64,000 bases of DNA from positions 39,015 through 103,014 of the forward strand of contig CALXDP010000005.1 of the NCBI GenBank assembly GCA_944387095.1, given 5' to 3'. This document shows, piece after piece, positions 32,036 through 40,842 of this stretch. This stretch comes from an uncultured Oscillospiraceae bacterium. GTDB lineage: Bacteria; Bacillota; Clostridia; Oscillospirales; Oscillospiraceae. Within the stretch, counting starts at the first letter, position 1. Each line of letters opens with the position of its first letter. The notes under the pieces were generated by a model. The model worked only from the letters and a program-made list of their open reading frames with translations, ran no database searches and was not told the DNA's origin. The position numbers and the translations under genes were made by a program.

Positions 32036-33841
32036 TCAGTCGGCCATAAGGGCCTCCATCTCGTCCAGCAGGGCGCCGAACAGGTCCAGGGCGTCCTGAA
32101 TGGGCTTGGGGCTGGACATGTCCACGCCGGCCCCCTTGAGCAGGTCTACCGGATCCTGAGAGCAGCCTCCCGACAGGAAGCCCAGGTAGTCTTTCACCGC
32201 GCACTCGCCTTCCTTCAGGATGCGGCGGGACAGAGCGATGGCGGCAGAGTAGCCGGTGGCGTACTGATAGACGTAGTAATTGTAGTAGAAGTGGGGGATA
32301 CGGGCCCATTCCAGGGCAATTTCGTCATCGGACACCATAGCGGGGCCGTAATACTTCTCATTGAGGGCTTTGTACTCTTTGGACAGCAGGTCGGCGGTGA
32401 GGGTTTCCCCCTGGGCGTTGAGCTGGCCCATGCGCAGCTCGAACTCCGCGAACATGGTCTGGCGGTAGAGGGTGCCCTTGAACTGCTCCAGGAAGTGATT
32501 GATGAGCCAGGCCCGTTCCTTCTGATTGGTGGTTCGGCCCAGCAGATACTCCATGAGCAGGGCCTCATTGCAGGTGGAGGCCACCTCAGCCACAAAGATC
32601 ACATAGTCCCGGTAGGGGGCGGGCTGCTTCCGGTTGGACAGGTAGGAGTGGACGGCGTGGCCCATCTCATGGGCCAGGGTAAACATGCTGTCCAGGTTGT
32701 CCTTGTGGTTGAGCAGGACGTAGGGGTGGCACAGGGCCCCGGCGGAGTAGGCGCCGGAACGCTTGCCCACATTTTCCCGCACGTCGATCCAGCGGTGGTC
32801 AAAGCCCTCCTTGATGATGGCCCGATAGTCCTCGCCCAAGGGGGCCAGGGCCTCATAGACGGTTTGCTTGGCCTGGGGGAAGGAGATGACCTTGTCCGCG
32901 CCGGATACCATGGGGGCGTAGATGTCATACATGTGCAGCTGGTCCACCCCCAGCAACTTTTGGCGCAGGCGTACATAGCGGTGGAGCTTATCCAGGTTGG
33001 CGTTCACTGTGTCAATGAGGTTGTGGTACACCTGGGGCGGCACCCGGGTGCCCGCCACCGCGGCGGCCAGAGGACTTTCATATTTCCGGGCGGTGGCATA
33101 GAATTGCAGCTGCTTGACCTGGGCGGAGAGCACTGCGGCGGCGGTGTTGCGGACGGTGCCATAGGTCTTATAGTAGGTCTGGAAGGCGTTGGCCCGCAGG
33201 GTCCGGTCCTCGCTCATCTGGGTGGGGACAAAGGAGCCGTCGGACAGGGGGACGGCGTTGCCCTGTCCGTCCACAGCGTCGGGGAAGGTCAGATCCGCGT
33301 TGGTGAGTTTGCCGTAGATGTCCTGGGGAGCCTGGGCCATTTCGCCTGCGGCAGCCAGCAATTTCTCCTCCGTGTCAGACAGCACATGGGCCCGCCGGTC
33401 CTGGAGAACCTGGAAGGCGCGGCGGTACAGCTCCAGGCCGGGCTCCTGGGTATAGAACTGCTCCAAAGTCTCGGGGGCGATGCGAATCAACTCCGGAGTG
33501 GCAAAGGCGGAAGCGCTGTTCATTTCCACCAGAGCGCTCATCAGCTTGCCCTGCATGGCCTGGTACTCAGGGACCCGGGTGTCCTGGTCCCCTTTGCGGA
33601 AGGCGTAGTTGGCCAGATTATTGACGCGGGTATCCACCTCCTGATTCAGATCCATGAACTCCAGAAGGGTCTTGGCACCCTCGGCCAGGCGGCCGGCGTA
33701 GCCGGGAATACGGGCGGCCAGGGCACGGGTTTCGTCCAGGTCCTTCTGCCAGGCCTGGTCATTGGGATAGAGGTCGGCAAGGTCCCAGGTCTCTTCCACG
33801 GGGATCTCGCTACGTTCTGGAATTTTTTTAATCTCAGCCAT
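32036..33841 (-). CDS. pepF: Oligoendopeptidase F (M3 family)
   Basis: 601 residues, normal PepF length. A cytoplasmic zinc endopeptidase that trims peptides of about 7-17 residues. The zinc motif HEMGH is at 391-395 (LAHEMGHAVHSYLS), and the third ligand Glu is in EVASTCNEALLMEYLL. The N-terminal helical domain begins PVEETWDLADLYPND, typical of the family. It is a single-gene unit with its own promoter and terminator. Confidence 0.95.
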   Translation of the reverse strand: MAEIKKIPERSEIPVEETWDLADLYPNDQAWQKDLDETRALAARIPGYAGRLAEGAKTLLEFMDLNQEVDTRVNNLANYAFRKGDQDTRVPEYQAMQGKLMSALVEMNSASAFATPELIRIAPETLEQFYTQEPGLELYRRAFQVLQDRRAHVLSDTEEKLLAAAGEMAQAPQDIYGKLTNADLTFPDAVDGQGNAVPLSDGSFVPTQMSEDRTLRANAFQTYYKTYGTVRNTAAAVLSAQVKQLQFYATARKYESPLAAAVAGTRVPPQVYHNLIDTVNANLDKLHRYVRLRQKLLGVDQLHMYDIYAPMVSGADKVISFPQAKQTVYEALAPLGEDYRAIIKEGFDHRWIDVRENVGKRSGAYSAGALCHPYVLLNHKDNLDSMFTLAHEMGHAVHSYLSNRKQPAPYRDYVIFVAEVASTCNEALLMEYLLGRTTNQKERAWLINHFLEQFKGTLYRQTMFAEFELRMGQLNAQGETLTADLLSKEYKALNEKYYGPAMVSDDEIALEWARIPHFYYNYYVYQYATGYSAAIALSRRILKEGECAVKDYLGFLSGGCSQDPVDLLKGAGVDMSSPKPIQDALDLFGALLDEMEALMAD

Positions 33842-33889
33842 TGTCTTGCCTCCAATAATAAAATGGTGCTTGGGAACTTGTCATCCGTA

Positions 33890-33918
33890 ATCATAGCACA
33901 GCGGGAGGAATTGTACAA
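33890..33918 (-). promoter_or_regulatory. Sigma-A promoter of pepF
   Basis: On the minus strand TTGTAC (33913-33918), 17 bp, TATGAT (33890-33895). Confidence 0.75.
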
Positions 33919-33977
33919 GACCTAGAAACGCGGGGCGAGGGGCGGCGCTGAGAGGCTGTCACCAAATTGTCACCCTT

Positions 33978-34007
33978 TTGTGGTTGCCTTTCCCCCCCGA
34001 CTATGAT
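33978..34007 (+). promoter_or_regulatory. Promoter of the DIP1984-family gene
   Basis: TTGTGG (33978-33983), 18 bp, TATGAT (34002-34007), about 65 nt before the start codon. Two TGTCACC copies lie just upstream. Confidence 0.55.
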
Positions 34008-34071
34008 ACCCTAGAAAAAATTCTGGCGGGCCCGGGCCCAGCCGGAATAAAAACCGCAAGGAGGTGCCGCC

Positions 34072-34521
34072 ATGAAATTAGCCGAAGCACTGCAGGAGAG
34101 ATCGGACCTCAACCGTCAGATTGAGCAGTTGAAGTTCCGCCTGACCAACAACGCCATGACCCAGGAGGGGGAGGCCCCCGCCGAGGACCCCGGACAACTG
34201 CTGGAGCAGCTCAACCGGGCCATCGCCCGGCTGGAGGAGCTGATGGCCGCCATCAACCTGGCCAACTGCCGCACGGTGGTGGACGGCATGACCCTGACCC
34301 AGCTCATCGCCCGAAAGGACTGCCTGCGGCTGAAGGTGGAGGCGTACCGGGATCTGGCGGAGGCGGCCAGCCAGACTGCCCACCGGGCCACCCGCTCGGA
34401 GATCCGGATCCTCAGCGCCGTGGACGTCAAGGCCGTCCAGGCGGAGGCGGACGCCATGGCCAAGGAGTTGCGGCTGCTGGACAACAGGCTGCAGGAGACC
34501 AACTGGACCACGCAGCTGTGA
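34072..34521 (+). CDS. DIP1984-family protein
   Basis: 149 residues behind AAGGAGGTGCCGCC. It is a coiled-coil-rich helical protein: MKLAEALQERSDLNRQIEQL and FRLTNNAMTQEGEAPAEDP match the conserved opening of the DIP1984 (septicolysin-like) family, followed by AAINLANCRTVVDGMTLTQL and ALDNRLQETNW-like C-terminal heptads. The family has no confirmed activity. The transcript continues about 220 nt past the stop through a structured, non-coding region to a strong terminator, which suggests the protein and an RNA are made together. Confidence 0.85.
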   Translation: MKLAEALQERSDLNRQIEQLKFRLTNNAMTQEGEAPAEDPGQLLEQLNRAIARLEELMAAINLANCRTVVDGMTLTQLIARKDCLRLKVEAYRDLAEAASQTAHRATRSEIRILSAVDVKAVQAEADAMAKELRLLDNRLQETNWTTQL

Positions 34522-34537
34522 GCGGCGGCGGCTGGTA

Positions 34538-34699
34538 GCCGGCGGTGCGAATGTGATCTCAGCGGCTGAGAATGAGTCCGCAGGTGGCATGCGCCCAAGG
34601 GCAGGCGCCGGGTTCGAATCCCGATGGAATCGTAATGCTCCGACCGCGCACGACCGCATGGTAATTTTGACAGCGCATCACCCAGCATTGGCCGCCGGC
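34538..34699 (+). ncRNA. Candidate structured RNA with a tRNA T-arm-like hairpin
   Basis: Between the DIP1984 stop and its terminator. A closing stem GCCGGCGG (34538-34545) pairs perfectly with CCGCCGGC (34692-34699). Inside are AATG/CATT and TGAT/ATCA (50-57 with 77-89), a 6-bp hairpin TCTCAG-CGG-CTGAGA (34557-34571), a 5-bp hairpin with 8-nt loop (34591-34608) and CGGGTTCGAATCCCG (34609-34623), which has the 7-nt loop TTCGAAT of a tRNA T-arm. No acceptor stem, so not a normal tRNA. The fold is by eye only. Confidence 0.45.
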
Positions 34700-34739
34700 G
34701 AGGGCGGGCACGGGGACCCGCCGCCCGGAAGAGATAGGG

Positions 34740-34777
34740 ACAGAGCGTCTGGTTTCAACACCAGACGCTCTGTTTTG
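34740..34777 (+). terminator. Terminator of the DIP1984 / RNA transcript
   Basis: A perfect 14-bp stem (34740-34753 and 34760-34773) with a 6-nt loop, then TTTT. The opposite strand has no T-run, so it serves the plus-strand transcript. Confidence 0.9.
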
Positions 34778-34782
34778 TCTAT

Positions 34783-36402
34783 CTATTTCACCCGGAAGGT
34801 CTGAGGGGCCCGGCGGTAGACCAGGGCCAGGATGACGGCGGAGTACACCACCGTCACCGCCAGCACCAGCAGGGCGAACCAGGAGGGGGTGCTGCGGATC
34901 TGGATGCAGGCGTAGCAGGCGATGTATACCGCGAGGTTGATGCCGGAGAAGAAGGGGTTCTTCACCTGCAGGTCGGAGGTGTAGGGCTGGAACAGGTAGT
35001 ACATACCCAGGCAGTGGACGGCGAAAAACACACCCAGGCACAAAATGGCGGCCAGAAAGACCAGATATTCCCCCAGGGGCGGCCGCCCCCCGGCGCACAG
35101 GGTGAGGATAGTGAACATGACGCACACCGCTCCGGACACCGCCAGATTGACGGCACACAGCCGGGTGAACCGGAGGAGGAAGTTTTTCAGCACCACATCC
35201 CCCTGGCGGTACCAGGGGTATTTCAGCATGGCCAGGTCGCAGTTGTAGAACATGGCCTTGCAGATGCGGGTGCCCACGTTGTTGTCCATGAAGTACAGGA
35301 AAAACACGCAGTAGGGCAGGGAGAGGGGGACGATGGTAAACAGCGATTCCGTCTCCGCCCCTCGGAAGATCAGCAGGCCGGCGGCCCCCACCACCGTCAC
35401 ACCGGCCAGGATGGCCAGCACGATCTTCACCGGCCTGTAGAGCATCCGGCGGTGACGGTGAAAGAACAGGGACTGGAGGTAGGGCCAGCCGGTGAGGTGG
35501 GAGTCCCCCTCCGCCGTCAGATCGCTGTCCTTGAGCTTTACGTCGTTGAACTGGGAGCCGCTGGCCTTCTGCTTGGCCAGCTCAGGGGAGATGTTCTCCG
35601 CCTTGCAGGTGTCCAGCGCCAGGCGGTAGTAGCTGGGGAAGCGAACCATATAGACTGCGCCCAAGACCCCCAGCACAGCCAGCGCGGCTACAGCGGCGGG
35701 GTGGAGCAGCACATCCTGGGGACGGGCCTGCGGCCAAACCAGAAGGGACACGAATGCCCCGGCCATACCCAACACCACCAGCAGGATGATGTACCATACC
35801 TTATTGCCGATGCTTATCCCGGTGCGGCTGTACAGGGCCAGGTGGACGGCCTCGGCGGCCAGCCGGACAAGGGCCAGCTCCAGGCCGATGACCAGCCCCG
35901 CCCAGGCTCCCGCCCCCAGCAGGGCGGTGACGATCATGAGCAGGGGGGTGAAGCCGGCCAGCTCAGCCAAATGGTGGCCCAGACCGGCGATCATCTGGTA
36001 GCGCCAGGCGTCCATGGCCATCATGCGCACGCAAATGTACTTCAGCTGGGAGGGGGCCACGGCGTGGGGCTGGAGCATGGTGCCCACCAGGAAGCTGAAC
36101 CAGAGAAAGAGCCAGCAGAAGGGGCCGAAGTTGTCCGGGCGCAGAACGCCCTGAGCCCCGGCATTCAGGGCCAGGGAGGCGACGATGAACAGCAGCGCCG
36201 CCAGGTACAGCACCTTGCCCCCGATGGCCCTCACAACCCACCAGAGGTTCTGGATGATGAACAGAGCGAACTTGCCTTCCCCGGCGGAGTAGAGATGGTC
36301 AGTGGAAAACCGTCGGATCAGGGGCAGGCGGCCGACCCAGTAGATGAGCTTGTTGCCCCGGATGGCCCCGTTGATGCGGAAGATGGTCCAGGCGTTACCC
36401 AT
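34783..36402 (-). CDS. ABC exporter membrane protein
   Basis: 539 residues with about twelve hydrophobic segments (for example LYLAALLFIVASLAL, LLMIVTALLGAGAWAGLVIG, IPFLVFLAAILCLGV-like near the end). The soluble middle contains KAENISPELAKQKASGS. It overlaps the ATP-binding gene by 8 bp (ATGGGTAA), so the two clearly form one transporter. The sequence is like large ABC-2-type permeases of unknown cargo; drug, peptide or lipid export is possible. Confidence 0.8.
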   Translation of the reverse strand: MGNAWTIFRINGAIRGNKLIYWVGRLPLIRRFSTDHLYSAGEGKFALFIIQNLWWVVRAIGGKVLYLAALLFIVASLALNAGAQGVLRPDNFGPFCWLFLWFSFLVGTMLQPHAVAPSQLKYICVRMMAMDAWRYQMIAGLGHHLAELAGFTPLLMIVTALLGAGAWAGLVIGLELALVRLAAEAVHLALYSRTGISIGNKVWYIILLVVLGMAGAFVSLLVWPQARPQDVLLHPAAVAALAVLGVLGAVYMVRFPSYYRLALDTCKAENISPELAKQKASGSQFNDVKLKDSDLTAEGDSHLTGWPYLQSLFFHRHRRMLYRPVKIVLAILAGVTVVGAAGLLIFRGAETESLFTIVPLSLPYCVFFLYFMDNNVGTRICKAMFYNCDLAMLKYPWYRQGDVVLKNFLLRFTRLCAVNLAVSGAVCVMFTILTLCAGGRPPLGEYLVFLAAILCLGVFFAVHCLGMYYLFQPYTSDLQVKNPFFSGINLAVYIACYACIQIRSTPSWFALLVLAVTVVYSAVILALVYRRAPQTFRVK

Positions 36403-37117
36403 GTTCCTCCCCCTCCCCCTCGTCCTTCAGGATGTCCACGATGCGCTGCTCAAACTCCGGGGTGTGGATGAGGGCGGAGTCCACCCCTTCCAGCAGGCCC
36501 CGGTTGAGCACCACGATCTCGTCGCACAGGTCGGTGGCCAGCTGGAGGATGTGGGTGGAGAAGATGAGGATGTGCTCGTCCTTCATCTCCCGCAGCAGGT
36601 TCTTCATCTCCAGGGCGGCCACCACGTCGAAGGAGGTGAGCGGCTCGTCCAGCAGGATTACCGGCGGGCGGCCGATGAGGAAGCACAGCATCTGCACCTT
36701 GTTTTTCATGCCGTGGGAGTACCCCCGCATGAGCCGGTGGCGGTCGTCCGGGTCAATGCCTACCAGGGCCAGCCAGTCGTCCGGGGTACGCCCGGTATTG
36801 CCCGGGTCCCCGGTGATCTCCAGGAAGAACTTGACGAACTCGTAGCCGGTGAGAAACTCCGGCACCACCGGGGTGGACAGCACATAGCCGATGTCCCCCT
36901 GGCCCAGGGGCCGGGGTGGGGCGCCGTTCAACGCCAGCTCCACCTTGCCGCTGTCCGGGGGGTATTCCGCGGACAGGCAGTTGAACAGGGTGGTCTTGCC
37001 CGCCCCGTTGCGGCCCAGCAGGCCGTAGATGCCCTCCCTGGGGAAGGTATAGCTTGCCCCCTTGAGCACTTGCTTGGTGCCGAAGCTCTTCACCAGATCC
37101 TGTATGATCAGTTCCAT
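36395..37117 (-). CDS. ABC exporter ATP-binding protein
   Basis: 240 residues starting MELIIQDLVKSFG after GGAGGAGAGGGCT. Walker A is GRNGAGKT, Walker B VILLDEPLTSFD, switch His in IFSTHILQL. The signature region YSHGMKNKVQM is the degenerate form (SHGMKNK) seen in ABC-2 exporters of the CcmA/BcrA type. The frame opens 42 nt earlier, but there is no ribosome site there. It has its own promoter, 128 nt downstream of the NatB-like gene. Confidence 0.88.
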   Translation of the reverse strand: MELIIQDLVKSFGTKQVLKGASYTFPREGIYGLLGRNGAGKTTLFNCLSAEYPPDSGKVELALNGAPPRPLGQGDIGYVLSTPVVPEFLTGYEFVKFFLEITGDPGNTGRTPDDWLALVGIDPDDRHRLMRGYSHGMKNKVQMLCFLIGRPPVILLDEPLTSFDVVAALEMKNLLREMKDEHILIFSTHILQLATDLCDEIVVLNRGLLEGVDSALIHTPEFEQRIVDILKDEGEGEEHG

Positions 37118-37164
37118 AGCCCTCTCCTCCGAATCGGGAAAATCCCGGAAATTTCTCATCTCTC

Positions 37165-37193
37165 AGATTAACGGACTTGCGGTGCGCTGTCAA
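37165..37193 (-). promoter_or_regulatory. Sigma-A promoter of the second exporter
   Basis: On the minus strand TTGACA (37188-37193), 17 bp, TAATCT (37165-37170). It could make the exporter pair partly independent of the upstream module. Confidence 0.7.
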
Positions 37194-37245
37194 TAGTTCA
37201 CAGCATAAGATTGTTTTAAGATTGACCGGACCGGCCGCCCAGAGC

Positions 37246-38415
37246 TCACCGCTGGAACATGACCTTCTCGCTGTTGAACATCCGGGTGAGGCCCCACACC
37301 CCCATGGCGGTGTACACCAGGTTGGAGGCCACGGTGATGAGCAGGTGGGTCCAGTTCAGCTCCAGGGCAAAGACGCCCACCATGGCCTGCACGCTGCTAT
37401 AAAAGGGGATGAAGTAGGCCCACAGGCTGGCGCTGGCTCCGCCGCCAAACATGGCGGTGACCCCCACCACCATGGCCAGGATCATCAGGGGGGTGACGTA
37501 GGTTTGGGCCTCCTTGATGGTTTTGGCAAAGGCGGAGATCAGGGAGATGCAGGCCACCAGGAACAGCACCGTGGACAGGATGACCAGGCACAGGGCCAGG
37601 TAGTGGACAGGGGTGTAGGCAGCCCCCACGTTGCCCTCCATCTGCATGAGGGCGGGCATGGACAGCAGGGTGCCGATGGTACTGGACAGCCCTGAGAGCA
37701 GGGCGATGATGGACAGGGCGAAAATCTTGCCCAAAGCCAGGTCGCTGCGCTTCAGGGGGGTGATGAGCAGGGTGGCGATGGTGCCCCGCTCCTTTTCCCC
37801 GGCGATGGACTCCGGAGCGGTGGCCATACACCCGGAAAAGAGGAAGATCATCAGCAGCATGGGCATCATGGAGGACAGGAAGGTGCCGGCGGTGTCCGCG
37901 TCGGTGGCCAGGTCATAGGCCTGGCTTCCGGGGTTGACGTCGAACTTATTGGACAGGGAGGATTCGTAGCTGTCCAGCAGGGCGGACATCATCTCATAGG
38001 CGGCGGAGGAGTCCACGCTGGCGGAGTTGTAATACAGCTCCACCGCCGGGGCCGGAGCGCCGGAGGACGCGTCGTAGGCGGCCACCTGATCGTCAAAGTC
38101 TGCGGGGAACACCGCCAGAAGGTCCAGCTCCTGCCCCTCAATGAGGGCCTTGGCCTGGTCCACACCTGCGGCGGGCTGGATCTCCAGCCCCGCCTGCCCG
38201 GCCAGGGTGGACAGAGAATCGGGCAGCGCCGCGGCCTGAACCGTGGGGACAAAGTCCTCGTCCACGGAGAACTGGCTGGACAAGGCCGAGCCCATAAAGG
38301 TATATACCGCGAAGATCAGCACGCCGGGCAGCAAAATGGCGGCCAGGGCGGTGCGCTTGTCTCCGAAGAAGCGGGCCAGCTCCTTGCGGAAAATGGTGAG
38401 CATTCCGTTTTTCAT
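37246..38415 (-). CDS. NatB-like ABC exporter permease
   Basis: 389 residues. One N-terminal membrane helix (ILLPGVLIFAVYTFMGSAL) is followed by an extracytoplasmic domain of about 150 residues, then five or six helices (MLLMIFLFSGCMA to the C-terminus). The conserved ESIAGEKERGTIATLLITPL motif of ABC-2/NatB permeases is present. NatB moves sodium in B. subtilis; other relatives export antibiotics, so the cargo is uncertain. Its ATG overlaps the NatA-like stop (ATGA). Confidence 0.88.
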   Translation of the reverse strand: MKNGMLTIFRKELARFFGDKRTALAAILLPGVLIFAVYTFMGSALSSQFSVDEDFVPTVQAAALPDSLSTLAGQAGLEIQPAAGVDQAKALIEGQELDLLAVFPADFDDQVAAYDASSGAPAPAVELYYNSASVDSSAAYEMMSALLDSYESSLSNKFDVNPGSQAYDLATDADTAGTFLSSMMPMLLMIFLFSGCMATAPESIAGEKERGTIATLLITPLKRSDLALGKIFALSIIALLSGLSSTIGTLLSMPALMQMEGNVGAAYTPVHYLALCLVILSTVLFLVACISLISAFAKTIKEAQTYVTPLMILAMVVGVTAMFGGGASASLWAYFIPFYSSVQAMVGVFALELNWTHLLITVASNLVYTAMGVWGLTRMFNSEKVMFQR

Positions 38416-39191
38416 GCGTCCTTCCCCATCCTTTCCACATACAGCGCAAAAAAGCGGTCCTCCAGGCTCTTGCCCTGGCACACCTCATCCAGTGTGCCGC
38501 ACAGAGCCATGGAGCCGTCGATGATGACGCCCACCCGGTCGCACAGCTTTTCCACCAGGGAGAAGATGTGGGTGGACACCAGCACGGTCTTGCCCTGCCC
38601 CCGCAGCTCTTGGAGGAAGTCGGTGACCACCTTGGCGGTGATGACGTCCAGGCCGTTGGTGGGCTCGTCGAAGATGATGATGTCCGGGTCGTGGACGATG
38701 GAGATGACCAGGGACACCTTCTGCTTCATGCCCGTGGACAGGTCAGCTACTTTCACCTCGGCGAACTGATCGATGCCGAAGCGGGAGAACAGGGCCTGCT
38801 TCCGGGGCTTGCGTACCTCGTCGGGCACCTGGTGCAGGTCGGAGAAAAAGTCGTACAGGTAGTTGGGGGTGAAGAAGTCCTCCAGCTTCAGCTCACTGGT
38901 GAGAAAGCCGATGCGGGAGCGCACCCGCTCCGGCTGGGAAACGATGCTGGCCCCGTCCACCAGGGCGTCCCCGGCGTCGGGCTTGATGAGGGTGGCCAGC
39001 ATGCGCAATGTGGTGGTTTTTCCGGCTCCGTTGGGCCCCAGCAGGCCGAAGATCTCCCCCCGGCGGGCGGTAAAGGACAGGCCGTCCACAGCCACCTTCA
39101 CCTTCTGCTTGGTTTTCTCGATTTTCTGCTGCTTGGCGGACAGCCGGAAGGTCTTGCGCAGGCCTTGGACGTCCAGAATGAGGTCAGACAT
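38412..39191 (-). CDS. NatA-like ABC exporter ATP-binding protein
   Basis: 259 residues. Walker A GPNGAGKT, signature LSTGMKQKVS, Walker B IIIFDEPTNGLD and switch His in VSTHIFSL. An insertion after the first strand (SAKQQKIEKTKQKVKVAV) is rich in Lys and Gln. It overlaps the CPBP gene by 8 bp and the NatB-like gene by 4 bp, so all three are translationally coupled. Confidence 0.9.
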   Translation of the reverse strand: MSDLILDVQGLRKTFRLSAKQQKIEKTKQKVKVAVDGLSFTARRGEIFGLLGPNGAGKTTTLRMLATLIKPDAGDALVDGASIVSQPERVRSRIGFLTSELKLEDFFTPNYLYDFFSDLHQVPDEVRKPRKQALFSRFGIDQFAEVKVADLSTGMKQKVSLVISIVHDPDIIIFDEPTNGLDVITAKVVTDFLQELRGQGKTVLVSTHIFSLVEKLCDRVGVIIDGSMALCGTLDEVCQGKSLEDRFFALYVERMGKDA

Positions 39192-40038
39192 TGGTATCAG
39201 ACTCCTTTTCAGAGGATGGGAAGAACAGTTGGATCAGACCCTTCCGGGTGAGCAGGCAGGCCGCGGCGCCCACCAGGACGAGAACAGCCAGGACGGTCAG
39301 GCTGTTGGCCTGGGCCAGCTGGGGCAGGGTGAGGATCTGGCCGATGGCGTTGAAGACGATGTGGGTGAGGACGCTGGGCAGGATGGAGCCGGTCCGCCAG
39401 GCCATGAGGCCCAGCACCAGCCCAAGGACAAAGGCGTAGCCCATCCACACCGGCTGGCCGTGGCACAGAGCGAACAGCAGGGCGGAGAGCGCCACCGCCG
39501 GCCAGCCGGGCAGGGCCCGGGCCAGCCGGGACTGGATCAGCCCCCGGAAGACCACTTCCTCGGTGACGGGGGCGACCAGGGCCACGGACAGGAAGGGGAG
39601 CAGCCCGGTATTGCTCAGGGCGACGGAGGCCTGGGCGTAGTCCGCCATCCAGGCGGCGGGCAGGAGGGCCAGGACCAGGGTGACAACGGCGTAGAGCAGG
39701 GGAGCGGCCGAGACCGCCCCCGCCGCGGCCAGGGCGGAGACGGGGCGCAGCTGGAACTCCTGTAGGGGGTGCTTCCGGCGGATCAGGAAGAAGAGCAGCA
39801 GAAACGCCAGGGTAATCAGGTTGGAGATCAGGGTCATCGGGAGGGCATAGGACGTGAGCAGTTCCACCATCTGGAGCAGATCCATCGTCCCGGTCTCCAG
39901 AATCACGGTGAGGGCGGCGCTGATGGAAAAGCAGAGGGCCACTAGGGTCTGACTGCCCAGGAACAGGGCCAGATAGGCCACCGCCTTGCCCAGTGCGGTC
40001 AGGATCTGGACGGCGCGGCTGGAATTGGTTTCGTTCAT
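39184..40038 (-). CDS. CPBP-family intramembrane metalloprotease
   Basis: 284 residues with about eight membrane segments. The three motifs of the family (Abi/CPBP, formerly CAAX protease) are present: EEVVFRGLIQSRL, then FALCHGQP and HIVFNAIGQ. Members process prenylated or other peptides and often act in bacteriocin maturation or self-immunity. GGAGG lies 7 nt before the ATG at 40038; a GTG one codon earlier is less likely. It is fused in an operon with DUF3169 and NatAB-like genes. Confidence 0.92.
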   Translation of the reverse strand: MNETNSSRAVQILTALGKAVAYLALFLGSQTLVALCFSISAALTVILETGTMDLLQMVELLTSYALPMTLISNLITLAFLLLFFLIRRKHPLQEFQLRPVSALAAAGAVSAAPLLYAVVTLVLALLPAAWMADYAQASVALSNTGLLPFLSVALVAPVTEEVVFRGLIQSRLARALPGWPAVALSALLFALCHGQPVWMGYAFVLGLVLGLMAWRTGSILPSVLTHIVFNAIGQILTLPQLAQANSLTVLAVLVLVGAAACLLTRKGLIQLFFPSSEKESDTNV

Positions 40039-40050
40039 CACAAGACCTCC

Positions 40051-40842
40051 TTAGAGAACTCCGGTCCCGGGCTGAGACAGCCGGATGGACCAATAACTGT
40101 ATGCACACTGTCCCACGCCCCAGATAAGGCACACCGCCAGGATGGGCAGGAACCCGGTGCTGAAGAACAGGGCGGACAGGGTAAATATCAGCCACAGGGC
40201 CAGACAGGCTGTGGAAATGGCGCAGTAGGCTTTGTAGGCGCACTGGCCGATGAAGAGCTTCTCCGCCTCGTCGCAGCTTTCAAACCACTTCTTCTGGAAG
40301 CGCATGTCGTAGATGGAGCCCTTTTTCTCCGGTGCCATGCGTTTAGAAAGATCCACCACCCGCTGCTGAATCAGCAGGGTCTCCGCCAAGACGGCGAGGA
40401 AGGAGAGCAGGACGACGAGAAACCACACAAGATAGCGGTCATCCTGCATGATGGGCCCCGCGTAGGCCGCCCCCATGAGAAAGAGGGCCAGCAGGGTGAA
40501 CACGCCACCCAGCCACAGGGCAATGGACAACGTGCGCTCCACCTGGTTGGGAACCTCTTCATCCTCCCCGTCCCAGGCGGTAAACCGCTTTTTGGCGCGG
40601 CGGTACAGGGGAACGGACAAAATGGGCTGGAGCACCGCGCAGGCCAGCAGCAGCCAGGGGGCGACATGCAGGGAAAAGAACTCCCCCGCCTGCTTCAGCC
40701 CACCGGCCAGTCCGTCTAGGCCAAAGGCCGCGGCACAGTAGCCGAAGGCGCCCCCCACCAGGGCAGCGCAGAACAGGATGAGCAGGAATTTGGGCAGGGC
40801 TTTCCGGTTGGCCTGCCGGATGGCGTCGTCAGGCGTCTTCAT
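40051..40842 (-). CDS. DUF3169-family membrane protein
   Basis: 263 residues from MKTPDDAIRQAN behind GGAGGAGG. Six predicted membrane segments, including FLLILFCAALVGGAFGYC and WFLVVLLSFLAVLAETLL, with a cytoplasmic charged loop KRMAPEKKGSIYDMRFQKKW. This matches the DUF3169 family by layout and by its constant neighbour, an XRE regulator. The function is unknown. Its start overlaps the end of the XRE gene by 14 bp. Confidence 0.8.
   Translation of the reverse strand: MKTPDDAIRQANRKALPKFLLILFCAALVGGAFGYCAAAFGLDGLAGGLKQAGEFFSLHVAPWLLLACAVLQPILSVPLYRRAKKRFTAWDGEDEEVPNQVERTLSIALWLGGVFTLLALFLMGAAYAGPIMQDDRYLVWFLVVLLSFLAVLAETLLIQQRVVDLSKRMAPEKKGSIYDMRFQKKWFESCDEAEKLFIGQCAYKAYCAISTACLALWLIFTLSALFFSTGFLPILAVCLIWGVGQCAYSYWSIRLSQPGTGVL

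Noticed and set aside
31889-33925. A 678-codon plus-strand frame opposite pepF
   Set aside because: Antisense shadow of pepF; no ribosome site, and it runs through the pepF terminator and promoter.
34580-34632. A genuine tRNA gene around GGGTTCGAATCCC
   Set aside because: The T-arm is present, but the 7 nt that follow have no complementary 5' acceptor strand upstream, and no anticodon arm of 5 bp with a 7-nt loop fits. It is kept only as a tRNA-like RNA.
36395-38415. A split or frameshifted transporter gene in the exporter cluster
   Set aside because: Both ATPases and both permeases are full length with intact motifs and normal overlaps, so these are two separate exporters.
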